In this document: positions 46,599 to 55,848 of the stretch, piece by piece
Numbering within the stretch: position 1 is the stretch's first letter
Layout: each line of letters opens with the position of its first letter
NCBI GenBank assembly: GCA_942491185.1
Contig: CALOAB010000018.1
Coordinates: 1-64,000, forward strand
DNA from: SLRI01 sp942491185
Lineage (GTDB): Bacteria; Pseudomonadota; Alphaproteobacteria; Geminicoccales; Geminicoccaceae
Length of the DNA stretch: 64,000 bases
Direction: 5' to 3'
The notes under the pieces: generated by a model
Told to the model about the DNA's origin: nothing
What the model saw: only the letters and a program-made list of their open reading frames with translations
The model's database searches: none
Made by a program: the position numbers and the translations under genes

Positions 46599-48200
46599 TC
46601 AGACAGCGAGCCAGGTATCGGCCCAGGACGACGTGGCCCAGCGCGGGTTGTTGGCGACGCCCATCACCTCGTCGCGGGCGACGGTGAGGAAGGTGAAGTC
46701 GACGAGCACGATGAGCGGCAGGTCGGCCGCCGCCTTTTGCTGGAACGCTTCGTAGACGGCAACCCGCTCGGCGCTGTCGATGGTCGAGAGGCCCTGCTCG
46801 ATGATCGCGTTCATCTCCGGGTCGTCGTAGCCGTACTGGTTGGCGAACGGCACGCCCGGCGGCAGGCCGCCCTGGAATAGGATGGTGGTCGAGATCGCCG
46901 GATCGTTGCGGTAGACCGGCGAGCCGATGGCGAGGTCGAAATCATGGCTGGTGTAGACGGCGTTGATATGCCCGCCCGGATCGGCGGTGACGATCTCCAC
47001 CTCGATGCCGACCTTCTGCAGCGCCTGGCGGACGTAGTCGCCGGTGGCACGGGTCTGCTCGAACCAGGGTGCGGGCCGCAGCCGCAGGCTGAAGCGGGTG
47101 CCGTCATCGCCGCGCGGATAGCCCGCCTCGTCCAGCAGCGCCTCGGCCGCGGCCACGTCCGGCGCATAAGTCTCGACGTCACTGGTGTAGAAATCAGTGG
47201 CACTGGACGGAATTGGGCCCGTGGCAGCAGTGGCATAGCCCATAAATATCACATCGACGATGAACGCGCTGTCGACGGCGTGGCGGAGCGCGCGGCGGAC
47301 CAGCGGATCGGCGAGCTCGGCCCGGCGGTGGTTCATCTCGAGCGTGATCTGGTAGGTGATGCCCTCGTAGCCGGCATCGACCACGCTGACATCGGGCAGG
47401 GCATCGAGCCTGGGCATCTCGGCCAGTGGCACCGCCGAGAACGCCGCGACCTGGATGTCGCCGGTCTCGAGGGCGGCGGCCTTCGCACCCGCATCGGGCA
47501 GCACGCGAAAGACGATCTCGTCGAGCAGCGGCAGGCCCTCGGCCCAGTAGCCCGGGTAGCGCTCCAGCCGATAGAATTCGCCCGGCCGGTGCTCGGCGAA
47601 GACGAAGGGGCCGGTGCCGACTGGCGCCATGTTCAGCGCATTCTCGGCGATGTCGGTGCCCTCGTAGAGATGCCTGGGCAGGACGGAGGTCAGCGCCGGC
47701 AGGGCGTTCTCGATGAGCTGCGGCGGCGTCGGCACCGCGAAGCGGAAGACGGCCGTGTGGTCGTCCGGCGTGTCGACGGCCTCGAGATTGGCGAACACCA
47801 CCTGGCCCAGGTTCTGCAGCGGCTTCCACACCTCCATGGCGCTGAACGCCACGTCGGCCGAGGTGAAGGGCGCGCCGTCGTGGAAGGTCACGCCCTCACG
47901 CAGCTCGATCGTGAAGCTGAGGCCATCCTCCGAGCCCTGCCAGGACGTCGCCAGAAGCGGCCGCAGACCGGTCTCGAAGTCCATCTCGGCCAAGGGCTCG
48001 ACCACCTTCGAGGCCACGAAGAAAACGCCGTTCGAGGCCACCATGGCCGGGTTCAGATTGCGCGGCTCGGTGTCGGAGGCAACGATCAGCGTCCCACCCG
48101 GCGTCGGCTCCTGGGCAGAAAGCGACACCGATCGCGCAATGCTCGCAAGGCCGGCGAGTGCCGTGGTCGACAAAAGCAGTTGCCGCCTAGAAATTGTCAT
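46599..48200 (-). CDS. Peptide-type ABC substrate-binding protein (second system)
   Basis: 533 residues from ATG 48200 (ATG 48206 also possible; GGAGG just upstream). A twin-arginine-like signal ISRRQLLLSTTALAGLASIA is followed by a family 5 binding protein: PRNLNPAMVASNGVFFVASK, LSFTIELREGVTFHDGAPF, VGTGPFVF, LVRRALRHAVDSAFIVDVIF, AEALLDEAGYPRGD. First gene of a five-gene leftward importer operon ending at 42978. Tat export would imply folding before translocation. Confidence 0.92.
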   Translation of the reverse strand: MTISRRQLLLSTTALAGLASIARSVSLSAQEPTPGGTLIVASDTEPRNLNPAMVASNGVFFVASKVVEPLAEMDFETGLRPLLATSWQGSEDGLSFTIELREGVTFHDGAPFTSADVAFSAMEVWKPLQNLGQVVFANLEAVDTPDDHTAVFRFAVPTPPQLIENALPALTSVLPRHLYEGTDIAENALNMAPVGTGPFVFAEHRPGEFYRLERYPGYWAEGLPLLDEIVFRVLPDAGAKAAALETGDIQVAAFSAVPLAEMPRLDALPDVSVVDAGYEGITYQITLEMNHRRAELADPLVRRALRHAVDSAFIVDVIFMGYATAATGPIPSSATDFYTSDVETYAPDVAAAEALLDEAGYPRGDDGTRFSLRLRPAPWFEQTRATGDYVRQALQKVGIEVEIVTADPGGHINAVYTSHDFDLAIGSPVYRNDPAISTTILFQGGLPPGVPFANQYGYDDPEMNAIIEQGLSTIDSAERVAVYEAFQQKAAADLPLIVLVDFTFLTVARDEVMGVANNPRWATSSWADTWLAV

Positions 48201-48317
48201 GAACATGTCCCTCCACGCTGGAGACATAGCTTGATCATACGTCGCTTGCTCGGGCCAATCACCTGAGAGTGAGAGGCGCCATCTGCCGAAATGCCGAGGT
48301 CGATGATGTGCCGCGGT

Positions 48318-49547
48318 TCAGCGCGTGGCTCTCGCCAGTTCCTCGCTACGCGGCAGGAAGATGGTGAAGAGCCCGAGGATCGGCAGAAACGAGCAGACCC
48401 AGTAGACATAGGCGATGCCCTTGGCGTCGGCGAGAAAACCCAGGGCCGCCGCCCCCAACCCGGCCATGCCGAAGGCGAAGCCGAAGAAGATGCCGGCGAT
48501 CATCCCCACCCTCCCTGGCACCAGCTCCTGAGCGAACACGACGATCGCCGGAAAGGCGGACGCCAGGATCATGCCGATGATCACCGAGAGCACCCCGGTC
48601 CAGAAGAGATCGACATGCGGCAGCAGCAGCGTGAACGGCAGCACGCCCAGGATCGAGATCCAGATCACCACCAACGGTCCGACCCGGTCGCCGAGCGGCC
48701 CACCCGCCACGACGCCAATCGCCATGGCACCCAGATAGAGAAACAGCATGAGCTGCGATTGCTGGGTGGTGAGGTCGAAGCGATCGATCAGGAAGAAGGT
48801 GTAATAGCTTGTAATGCCAGCGGTGTAGACGTTCTTGGTCGAGACCAGGATGGCCAGGACCGCGATCGAGATGACGATCCGCCGTCGCGGCAGGCGGGCG
48901 ACGGTGGGCAGCGGTGTCCGGCCCGCACTGGCCTTGCGGTAGCGCCCGTACCAGGCGCCGACCTGCCAGAGGATCACCATGCCCAGAAGCGCGGCCAAGG
49001 AGAACCAGGCGATGCTCGGCCGGCCGAGCGGCACCACGATGAAGGCGGCGAGCAGAGGGCCGATGGCGCTGCCGGCATTGCCGCCGACCTGAAAGAGCGA
49101 CTGCGCCGCGCCGTAGCGGCCACCGGATGCGAGCCTCGCCACCCGCGACGCCTCGGGGTGGAAGATCGCCGAGCCGATGCCGATCAGCGAGGCGCCCGCG
49201 AGCAGCAGCGGGTAGCTGGTCGCCGTCGCCAGCAGCACGAGCCCGCACATGGTCGAGCCCATGCCCACCGGCAGCGATTGCGGGATCGGGTGCTTGTCGG
49301 TGTAGAGCCCGATCAAGGGCTGCAGCAGCGAGGCGGTCACCTGGAAGGCCAGCGTCATCAGGCCGATCTGCCAGAAGGCCAGGCTGAACTCCTCACGCAG
49401 CAGCGGGTAGATCGCCGCCAGGAGCGACTGCATGACGTCGTTCAAGAGATGGCAGAGGCTGACGCCGAGGATCACCAGATAGACGGTCGGCTCCTGGGTA
49501 CCTCCTTGCTTGTCGTGCGACACCGTCTTTCGCCATGCCCCCGCCAT
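48318..49547 (-). CDS. MFS transporter, fosmidomycin-resistance (Fsr)-like
   Basis: About 409 residues and 12 predicted helices. ATG 49547 follows GTGAGG; an upstream start at 49595 is open. Landmarks: LCHLLNDVMQSLLAAIYPLL, FWQIGLMTLAFQVTASLLQP, GIGSAIFHPEASRVA (Fsr-type motif), GGNAGSAIGPLLAA, GGPLGDRVGPL. Probable drug/proton antiporter or efflux carrier. Upstream of the second importer on the same strand, with about 115 bases between. Confidence 0.88.
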   Translation of the reverse strand: MAGAWRKTVSHDKQGGTQEPTVYLVILGVSLCHLLNDVMQSLLAAIYPLLREEFSLAFWQIGLMTLAFQVTASLLQPLIGLYTDKHPIPQSLPVGMGSTMCGLVLLATATSYPLLLAGASLIGIGSAIFHPEASRVARLASGGRYGAAQSLFQVGGNAGSAIGPLLAAFIVVPLGRPSIAWFSLAALLGMVILWQVGAWYGRYRKASAGRTPLPTVARLPRRRIVISIAVLAILVSTKNVYTAGITSYYTFFLIDRFDLTTQQSQLMLFLYLGAMAIGVVAGGPLGDRVGPLVVIWISILGVLPFTLLLPHVDLFWTGVLSVIIGMILASAFPAIVVFAQELVPGRVGMIAGIFFGFAFGMAGLGAAALGFLADAKGIAYVYWVCSFLPILGLFTIFLPRSEELARATR

Positions 49548-49887
49548 CCTCACTTCCGCGCCCAGGAGGTCGAGGGAGCGGCCGGAGACGGTCATTTGTC
49601 AAGCATCCGCGGCGTGATGGAGGCCCCGTTCAGCCGCGACCGAGGTGCCAACGCAGCACGCGGGGCCAGCCGAATCAGGGCCCCCTGCCACTCTATCCTA
49701 CTCTGCAGGCACCGATGCCGGTGTCGGCGCACTGGCCAGCCCACGCGTCTCCGCGAGGCCGAGCAGCCCCGCCACCATGGCATAGCAAGGCCACCATCGG
49801 CGTCACTGCGGTGCTGACCGCAGGCTCGTGCGGTTGTCGATGCCATACGTCGTTCCTGCATCGATCAGCAGCTAGAATAGCGGGCCG
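49548..49887. other. No gene recognised
   Basis: About 340 bases between the MFS gene and the isochorismatase gene. An 89-codon minus-strand frame is open (49592-49861), but it is Arg-rich and lacks a ribosome site or known domain. Nothing further seen. Confidence 0.5.
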
Positions 49888-50571
49888 TCAGGCCGCCTGT
49901 GGTGCGGCCAATCCATCACTCAGCGCGGCCACCTCGGCCACCCAGCCGAAGATGCCGCCCTGGGCCTTGATCATCTCGAGTGCGACGCGGTGGAACTCGG
50001 GGAAGTAGGAGCCGCAGGCGTCGGCCAGCACGAGGCAGCGATAGCCCCGGTCATTGGCCTCCCTGACGGTGGTATGGACGCAGACCTCGGTGGTGACGCC
50101 GGCCACCAGCAGCGTGTCGATGCCGCGATTGCGCAGCATCAGGTCGAGGTCGGTCTGGTAGAAGGCACCCTTGCCCGGCTTGTCGATGACGGGCTCGCCA
50201 ACGACGGGTGCGAGCTCGGCAATGATGTCGTGGCCGGCCTCGCCGCGAACCAGGATGCGCCCCATGGGCCCAGGATCGCCGATCCGGGCACCCTCAGGGC
50301 CGCGCGCGATCTTGGCGGGCGGCGCGCAGGCGAGATCGGCACGATGCCCTTCGCGGGTGTGGATGACCAGGATGCCGGCATCCCGGGCAGCGGCGAGCGC
50401 CGCGGCACAGGGGCCAATCGCCGGGCGGAGCAGCGAGACGTCGTTGCCGAGGCTTTCGCCGAACCCGCCGGGCTCGAGAAAGTCCCGCTGCATGTCGATG
50501 ATGACGAGCGCCGCCTGCTGAGACTCGAAGGCGAAGGGTGCCGGCTCGGCACGGACGGTGACGCTCGGCAT
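49888..50571 (-). CDS. Isochorismatase-family cysteine hydrolase, biuret-hydrolase-like
   Basis: 227 residues from ATG 50571 with GGAGG upstream. Catalytic triad of the family: Asp26 (IIDMQRDF), Lys131 (DKPGKGAF) and Cys164 (TTEVCVHTT), with the oxyanion Gly/Thr stretch VAGVTTE. The phrase TTVREANDRGYRCL is shared with biuret and ureidoacrylate-type amidohydrolases. Biuret hydrolase would give allophanate and ammonia, which the allophanate hydrolase 1.1 kb away would finish. Both genes have the same operator-like motif upstream. Substrate assignment is inference. Confidence 0.8.
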   Translation of the reverse strand: MPSVTVRAEPAPFAFESQQAALVIIDMQRDFLEPGGFGESLGNDVSLLRPAIGPCAAALAAARDAGILVIHTREGHRADLACAPPAKIARGPEGARIGDPGPMGRILVRGEAGHDIIAELAPVVGEPVIDKPGKGAFYQTDLDLMLRNRGIDTLLVAGVTTEVCVHTTVREANDRGYRCLVLADACGSYFPEFHRVALEMIKAQGGIFGWVAEVAALSDGLAAPQAA

Positions 50572-50597
50572 GCACGTCCTCCAGGCGGTTTGGCCTA

Positions 50598-50617
50598 TTG
50601 CATGCACGCTTGCATTC
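50598..50617. promoter_or_regulatory. Operator-like motif, copy 1
   Basis: TTGCATGCACGCTTGCATTC, 26 bases upstream of the isochorismatase start, followed by a small stem GCATTC-AAAAA-GAATGC. It matches the site in front of allophanate hydrolase at 51664 over TTGCATGCAYGMTTGCA. The core TGCATGCA is a perfect palindrome. Confidence 0.7.
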
Positions 50618-50926
50618 AAAAAGAATGCCAACCCTGCCAGACGGGCGTCTTCCCGCAGCCGCGCCGGGCTCGGCCGATTGGCATCAGCGACATCGAGCAT
50701 GGACTGCCGCCTTCTTGATCGGCAGATGCCGAAAATTTCAGCCGCGGCATGCGAGGCTCGCAGCCCAAGGAGTTGGACCGGCCTACTGGCGGATCGCGCG
50801 GCAGGCGGCTATTCAGGCCGTCCAGGGTGTGAAAAGGAGACCCTCTTTGCCGAACAAGGTGCCCACCATCAGGGCCGGGGCCGGCTGGGCCATCGCCGCC
50901 GCCCCTGGCGCCGCCGAGCGCCAGCG

Positions 50927-51640
50927 GTGAGCGCAAGCGCCGGTCCACGCGTGACCCTGGTCGAGCGCTTGAGCCAGCAGCTCGCCGACGACATCGCCGA
51001 AGGAGCGCTGGCCCCCGGCACCAAGCTGGACGAGCACTCCCTGGCGCGTCGCTTCGATGTCTCGCGCACCCCTGTTCGCGAGACGTTGAGCCGCCTCGCC
51101 TCCAGCGGCCTCGTCGAGAAGCGGGCGCATCGTGGTGTGGTGGTCGCCAATGTCAGCCTCGAGCGGCTGCTGCAGATGTTCGAGGTGATGGCGGAGCTGG
51201 AGAGCGCCTGCGCGCGGTTCGCCGCCGAGCGGATGAGCGCCACCGAGAAGAGCGATCTTGTCGCCTTGCACCAGGCGAGCCTGGCCGATGTCGAGGCCGG
51301 CGACGTCGACCGCTACGAGGCGTTGAATCGCACGTTTCACCGCTCGATCTACGAAGGCGGCCGCAACCCCTTTCTGGTCGAGACGACGCAGGAGATGCGC
51401 CGGCGACTGGCACCCTTTCGCCGTGCCCAGTTCCGCCTCGAAGGCCGCCTCGCCTCCAGCCACGCCGAGCATCAGATCGTGGTCGAGGCCATCGAGGGCG
51501 GCGACGGCGAGGCTGCCTACCGCTCGATGCGTGCCCACATCTTCGCCGTCCGCGACGCCTATCGCAGCTTCGCCGGACACGGGGCGGAGGGAACGATCGC
51601 GGCCCGCCAGCCCGATGCGAGCCTGGTGCCGGATTACTGA
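50927..51640 (+). CDS. GntR-family regulator, FCD type
   Basis: 237 residues from GTG 50927 (GTG 50951 also possible; upstream sequence does not look coding). Winged helix: LARRFDVSRTPVRETLSRLA, SSGLVEKRAHRGVVVA. FCD domain with metal-type His residues: RTFHRSIYEGGRNPFL, HAEHQIVVEAI, MRAHIFAVRD. It sits between the divergent isochorismatase gene and allophanate hydrolase, both with TTGCATGCA sites, and is the obvious candidate regulator of both. Confidence 0.9.
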   Translation: MSASAGPRVTLVERLSQQLADDIAEGALAPGTKLDEHSLARRFDVSRTPVRETLSRLASSGLVEKRAHRGVVVANVSLERLLQMFEVMAELESACARFAAERMSATEKSDLVALHQASLADVEAGDVDRYEALNRTFHRSIYEGGRNPFLVETTQEMRRRLAPFRRAQFRLEGRLASSHAEHQIVVEAIEGGDGEAAYRSMRAHIFAVRDAYRSFAGHGAEGTIAARQPDASLVPDY

Positions 51641-51663
51641 GCGCCGCTTCGTCGGCGCACTCC

Positions 51664-51683
51664 TTGCATGCATGATTGCACGC
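51664..51683. promoter_or_regulatory. Operator-like motif, copy 2
   Basis: TTGCATGCATGATTGCACGC, 25 bases upstream of the allophanate hydrolase start codon and 24 bases after the GntR stop. Same TTGCATGCA core and 9-bp TTGCA spacing as copy 1. Confidence 0.7.
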
Positions 51684-51708
51684 ATTTCGGCCTTGAAGGA
51701 AACTGCCC

Positions 51709-53505
51709 ATGCCAGCGACCCTGGCGCTCCATCGCCACGAGCTGCACCGCGCCTACGCCCAGGGTGTCCCGGTCGAGACGGTGCTTCGCGACGCCTATGA
51801 GCGCCTGGCCGGGCTGGATGATCCCGGCATCTTCATCCATCTGGCACCGCTCGAGACCGTCCTGGCGGCGGCCGCAACCCTCCCCGCCTTCGATCCCGCC
51901 GTCTTTCCGCTCTGGGGCCTGCCGTTTGCGGTCAAGGACAATATCGACGTCGCGGCCATGCCGACGACGGCCGCCTGCCCGGCCTACGCCTACACACCCG
52001 ACAAGGACGCGCACGTCGTGGCGCGTCTCCGCGCTGCCGGCGCCATTCCCATCGGCAAGACCAATCTCGATCAGTTCGCCACCGGCCTCGTCGGCACGCG
52101 CACGCCCTACCCGGTGCCGCGCAACGCGCTCGACCCCGACATCATCCCGGGCGGCTCGAGCAGCGGCTCGGCCGTGGCCGTGGCCCAAGGTGTGGTCAGC
52201 TTCGCGCTCGGCACCGACACGGCGGGCTCCGGCCGGGTGCCGGCGGCACTCAACAATATCGTCGGGCTCAAGCCCTCGCTCGGCCTCCTCTCCAATACCG
52301 GCGTGGTGCCTGCGTGTCGGACGCTCGATACGGTCTCCATCTTCGCGCTCACCGCCGAGGACGCGTTCGCGGCCTTCTCGGTGGCAGCCGATCTCGACCC
52401 CGCCGATGCCTTCGCCCGGGAGCTGCCGGTTGCCGCTTTCGCGATGCCGGCACCCGGTTTTCGCGTCGGTGTGCCGGACGCAGCCAGCCGGCAGTTCTTC
52501 GGCGACCAGCTCCAGGCCGACGCCTTCACCACTTCACTCGGCCTGATCGAGGACCAGGGCGGGCAGATCGTCGAGCTGGATTTCACCCCCCTCTTCGAGG
52601 TGGCGCTGATGCTCTACGAGGGTGCCTGGGTGGCCGAGCGGCTCACCGTCATCGAGGACTTGCTGGAAGACCAGCCCGACGCCGTGCACCCCGTCACCCG
52701 CTCGATCATCGCTGGCGCTGCCGAGCTCTCCGCGGTGGACGCGTTTCGCGGCATCTATCGACTGGCCGAGCTCAAGCGTCGCGCCCTGCCGCTGCTGGCG
52801 GGCGTCGACCTGCTGGCCGTGCCGACCATGCCCACCTTCTACACGCTCGCCGACCTCGCCGCCGACCCGCTGCAGCCCAATGCGCGGCTCGGCACCTACA
52901 CCAATTTCGTCAACCTGATGGACATGGCCGGCATCGCCGTGCCGACCCCTGCCCGCGCCGATGGCAGGCCCGGCAGCGTGACGCTCCTGGCAAGCGCCGG
53001 CTCGGACGGCATGACCGCGGCGCTGGCTGCGAGGCTGCACGCCCAGGCCGACGTCACGCTGGGTGCTACCGGCTGGACCCTGCCGCCGGCGGCTGAGCCC
53101 GAGGCGGTCCCGGCACCGCACGAGCTGGCGCTTGCCGTTGTCGGGGCGCACATGTCCGGCCTGCCGCTCAATCACGAGCTGACGCGGCGCGGCGGACGCC
53201 TGCTGCGTGCCACCACCACCGCACCTGTCTACCGCTTCTACGCGCTGGACGGCGGCCCACCGGAACGGCCGGGGCTCGTCCGCAGCGAGGACGACGGCGC
53301 TGCCATCGCGCTCGAGGTCTGGGCCATCCCGCTCGCCAGGATCGGCGAGATCCTGCAAGCCATCCCGCAGCCGCTCGGGCTCGGCACGATCGATCTCGCC
53401 GACGGCAGCCGCGTCCATGGCTTTCTGGCCGAAGCCGCGGGCGTCACTAACGCCCTCGACATCACCCATCACGGCGGCTGGCGTGCCTATCTCGCCACGC
53501 TCTGA
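51709..53505 (+). CDS. atzF: Allophanate hydrolase
   Basis: Hydrolyses allophanate to ammonia and carbon dioxide, the last step of urea-carboxylase, biuret and cyanurate degradation. 598 residues. The amidase-signature domain has Lys76 (FAVKDNID), the cis-Ser cluster GGSSSGSA at 148-155 and nucleophile Ser174 (GTDTAGSGRVPA). The C-terminal domain from about 465 (LALAVVGAHMSGLPLNHEL, GVTNALDITHHGGWRAYLA) is specific to allophanate hydrolases. AAGGAAA precedes ATG 51709. No urea carboxylase is encoded nearby, so biuret is the more likely source. Confidence 0.93.
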   Translation: MPATLALHRHELHRAYAQGVPVETVLRDAYERLAGLDDPGIFIHLAPLETVLAAAATLPAFDPAVFPLWGLPFAVKDNIDVAAMPTTAACPAYAYTPDKDAHVVARLRAAGAIPIGKTNLDQFATGLVGTRTPYPVPRNALDPDIIPGGSSSGSAVAVAQGVVSFALGTDTAGSGRVPAALNNIVGLKPSLGLLSNTGVVPACRTLDTVSIFALTAEDAFAAFSVAADLDPADAFARELPVAAFAMPAPGFRVGVPDAASRQFFGDQLQADAFTTSLGLIEDQGGQIVELDFTPLFEVALMLYEGAWVAERLTVIEDLLEDQPDAVHPVTRSIIAGAAELSAVDAFRGIYRLAELKRRALPLLAGVDLLAVPTMPTFYTLADLAADPLQPNARLGTYTNFVNLMDMAGIAVPTPARADGRPGSVTLLASAGSDGMTAALAARLHAQADVTLGATGWTLPPAAEPEAVPAPHELALAVVGAHMSGLPLNHELTRRGGRLLRATTTAPVYRFYALDGGPPERPGLVRSEDDGAAIALEVWAIPLARIGEILQAIPQPLGLGTIDLADGSRVHGFLAEAAGVTNALDITHHGGWRAYLATL

Positions 53506-53514
53506 ACGGACGGC

Positions 53515-55830
53515 TCAGCGAAAGACGTAGATCGGGCTGGTCCAGGCGCGCGTGCCGTCCGCCTGGGTCAGCCGCAAGAAGAGCGGGTTGTCGCCAGCGG
53601 CGCGAAGCGTCACCGGCAGCTCGAAGCTGAGCCGACGCACCGGCGGCGCATCGGGCAGGCGGAAGACCTTGATGAAGCGCGGCAGCACGCCGTTCGCCTC
53701 GAACAAGCGGTCCTCGAGCCCGATCTCGGCGAGCGGCAGCTCGACGGTGATCAAGGGCGTGCTCAGCTCCAGCCGACCGGCCTTGCCGTCGGCCAGCACG
53801 GCATCGAAGCCGCCGAAATTGCCGGTGGTCAGCGCCCGCCAGGCGAGGCCGTCGGCGCCGACAGGGTCGAGCGTCTTGTCCGGGTTGAGGAAATTGATGG
53901 GCGTGGCCGCCTCGATCCGGTCGCCCGTGAACCGCGCCGTGCCGTCCCAGATCACCTCGCGAAACCGGCCGCGATACTCGGCACCTTCCCACAGCACACG
54001 GATGCGCCGGCCGAGATCGGCTTCGCCGTAGGGGCGGATGGTCTGGATCAGCTCCTTGCCGTTGAACAGCTCCACCCGCTCGATCGGTGCGGCTGCGAGA
54101 ATGTCGCCCTGGAGCACGACATCGCCCGCCGGCAGATGGACGATGTCACCCATCAACGCCTCGCGGCCAACTCGCGCCTCGGCTGGGCCCAGCGCCGGAT
54201 CGTCGTGATAGATGCTGGCGTCGGCCGAGAACCGCGCCTCGAGGTCGATCACCAGCCGCCCGGCCGGTCCGCCGGTGGTGCCGTAATGCCGCCGCTTGCG
54301 CAGGCAATCGAGCAGGGTCTCGCGGTTCAGCTCCGGCATCAGGTAGCAGGTGAGCCCGCCCACGGCGCCGAACTTGCCGGCGCCCGGGTAGCTGGCGCCC
54401 GGCCGGCCCTTGTGGCCGTCGGAGTTGGTCACGACGCCGACGCGATGACCGAGCTCGAAGGCATCGTGCAGCAGCCACTCGAAGGTGCCCCAGGCCGAGT
54501 GCACCTCGACCGAGCGCTCGAAGCGGCCGTCATGGGCGACCCGGATATCGGCGTAGCGGCCGCCGCAATGGGCGAAGCAGACGGTGTCCCACTCGGCGTT
54601 GGCGGCAAACGCCTCGAAGAGGTCGCCGGCGGTGACGCAGTCGGTGCTGCGATCGCCATCATCGTCGATCAGCGCGTGCGAGGAGCGGCGGATGGTCCGC
54701 CCGGCCTCGGGAAAGAAGACGTTGCGATCGCCGCCAAGGGCGGTGTTGCCCGACCACTCGTAGCCCGGCAGCGCCACGTAGCTGCCCGGCGCGTCGAAGC
54801 GCTCGGTGATGCCGTTCAACTCATCCCAGAACGCATCGGTGATCTGGAAGTCGTTGCCCTGGTGCGCGCAGGCATCGACGAAGGCGAGATCGCGGGCGAA
54901 GGCGAAATAGGCCTCGGCACTGTTGGTGCCGATGGTCTCCTCCGACTGGCCGTGCAGATCCCCCCAATAGTGACGATACGGGCTGTCCTCGACGAGCCGC
55001 AGCGGGTTGCTCTCGGCGACCACGCTGCCGCTGGCATCGACCAGCTCGATCAGGAGATCGCCCGGTGCAGAAGCGACCAGACCATCCACGGTGAACGCCC
55101 GGTCGCCTGGCTCGAGCGTGACCCGCTCGGGCAGGCCTTCGATCGCGCCCGTCGTGCGCAGCTCGAAGGTCACGTCACACTGGTCGGACGGGTTGCCCCA
55201 GCGATCCTCGCCCTTGAGCTTGAGCGCGAAGGGCTCTCCCACCCGCCGCAGCGTCGGCAGGACGGCGACGAAGCGCTCAGGCGGGCCGGGCACCAGGGCG
55301 ATCATCGGCTGGACGGGCAGCGGCTGGAAATTGAAGGTGGCGATCGGGTCGACCAGCACGCGGAACTCGAACGTGTCCTCGCAGAAGGTCTGCAGCCGCA
55401 TTCCGGCCGGGCCGGCGCCGAAGCGGATGGTGATGCGGTCGCCCTCTTCGAGAAAGCCCTTCACCACCTTGATGTAGAGCGTGCGATCCCAGGGCCGGAC
55501 ATTGGCCTTGGGATCGAAGCGGTATTGCAGGACCGCGCCGTTCGAGGCCTCGATCGTGGTGTAGCCCGGTGCCTCGGGATCGGTGAACTGCGGGTCGGTC
55601 TGGTCGGACGCGAAGCGAAAGCAGACGCGCAAGGCCCCGGAATCGTCGATGCCGTAGGTGCCGGCGGTGTAGGTCAGCGTGAACGACGCGAACGAGCCCG
55701 CCTCGAAGGCACCTTTGGGCTCCAATGTCGCCGTGCCCAGGTGCTCATCGCCAATCGGCGACCTGATCACGCCGCTGTTCACCGCCGCCCATGGCGCCTC
55801 ATCGCCGCTTCGGCCCGTCACCATTCCCAA
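53515..55830 (-). CDS. DUF3604 protein (PHP-like)
   Basis: 771 residues (ATG 55830 or 55824), no signal peptide seen. N-terminal beta-sandwich-like domains to about residue 290, then a PHP-like metal-binding region: YRHYWGDLHGQSEETIG (HxH-type), DACAHQGNDFQ, PGYEWSGN, CFAHCGGRYADI, EVHSAWGTFEW and NSDGHKGRPG, all conserved in DUF3604. These suggest a metal-dependent hydrolase, perhaps a phosphoesterase, but no member function is assured. Converges on allophanate hydrolase and lies beside a UTRA-type regulator on the same strand. Confidence 0.85.
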   Translation of the reverse strand: MGMVTGRSGDEAPWAAVNSGVIRSPIGDEHLGTATLEPKGAFEAGSFASFTLTYTAGTYGIDDSGALRVCFRFASDQTDPQFTDPEAPGYTTIEASNGAVLQYRFDPKANVRPWDRTLYIKVVKGFLEEGDRITIRFGAGPAGMRLQTFCEDTFEFRVLVDPIATFNFQPLPVQPMIALVPGPPERFVAVLPTLRRVGEPFALKLKGEDRWGNPSDQCDVTFELRTTGAIEGLPERVTLEPGDRAFTVDGLVASAPGDLLIELVDASGSVVAESNPLRLVEDSPYRHYWGDLHGQSEETIGTNSAEAYFAFARDLAFVDACAHQGNDFQITDAFWDELNGITERFDAPGSYVALPGYEWSGNTALGGDRNVFFPEAGRTIRRSSHALIDDDGDRSTDCVTAGDLFEAFAANAEWDTVCFAHCGGRYADIRVAHDGRFERSVEVHSAWGTFEWLLHDAFELGHRVGVVTNSDGHKGRPGASYPGAGKFGAVGGLTCYLMPELNRETLLDCLRKRRHYGTTGGPAGRLVIDLEARFSADASIYHDDPALGPAEARVGREALMGDIVHLPAGDVVLQGDILAAAPIERVELFNGKELIQTIRPYGEADLGRRIRVLWEGAEYRGRFREVIWDGTARFTGDRIEAATPINFLNPDKTLDPVGADGLAWRALTTGNFGGFDAVLADGKAGRLELSTPLITVELPLAEIGLEDRLFEANGVLPRFIKVFRLPDAPPVRRLSFELPVTLRAAGDNPLFLRLTQADGTRAWTSPIYVFR

Positions 55831-55848
55831 CCGCTCCCTGCTCTCATC

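Noticed and set aside
49592..49861. Minus-strand 89-codon frame
   Set aside because: No ribosome site, domain or neighbour logic; composition typical of non-coding GC-rich DNA.
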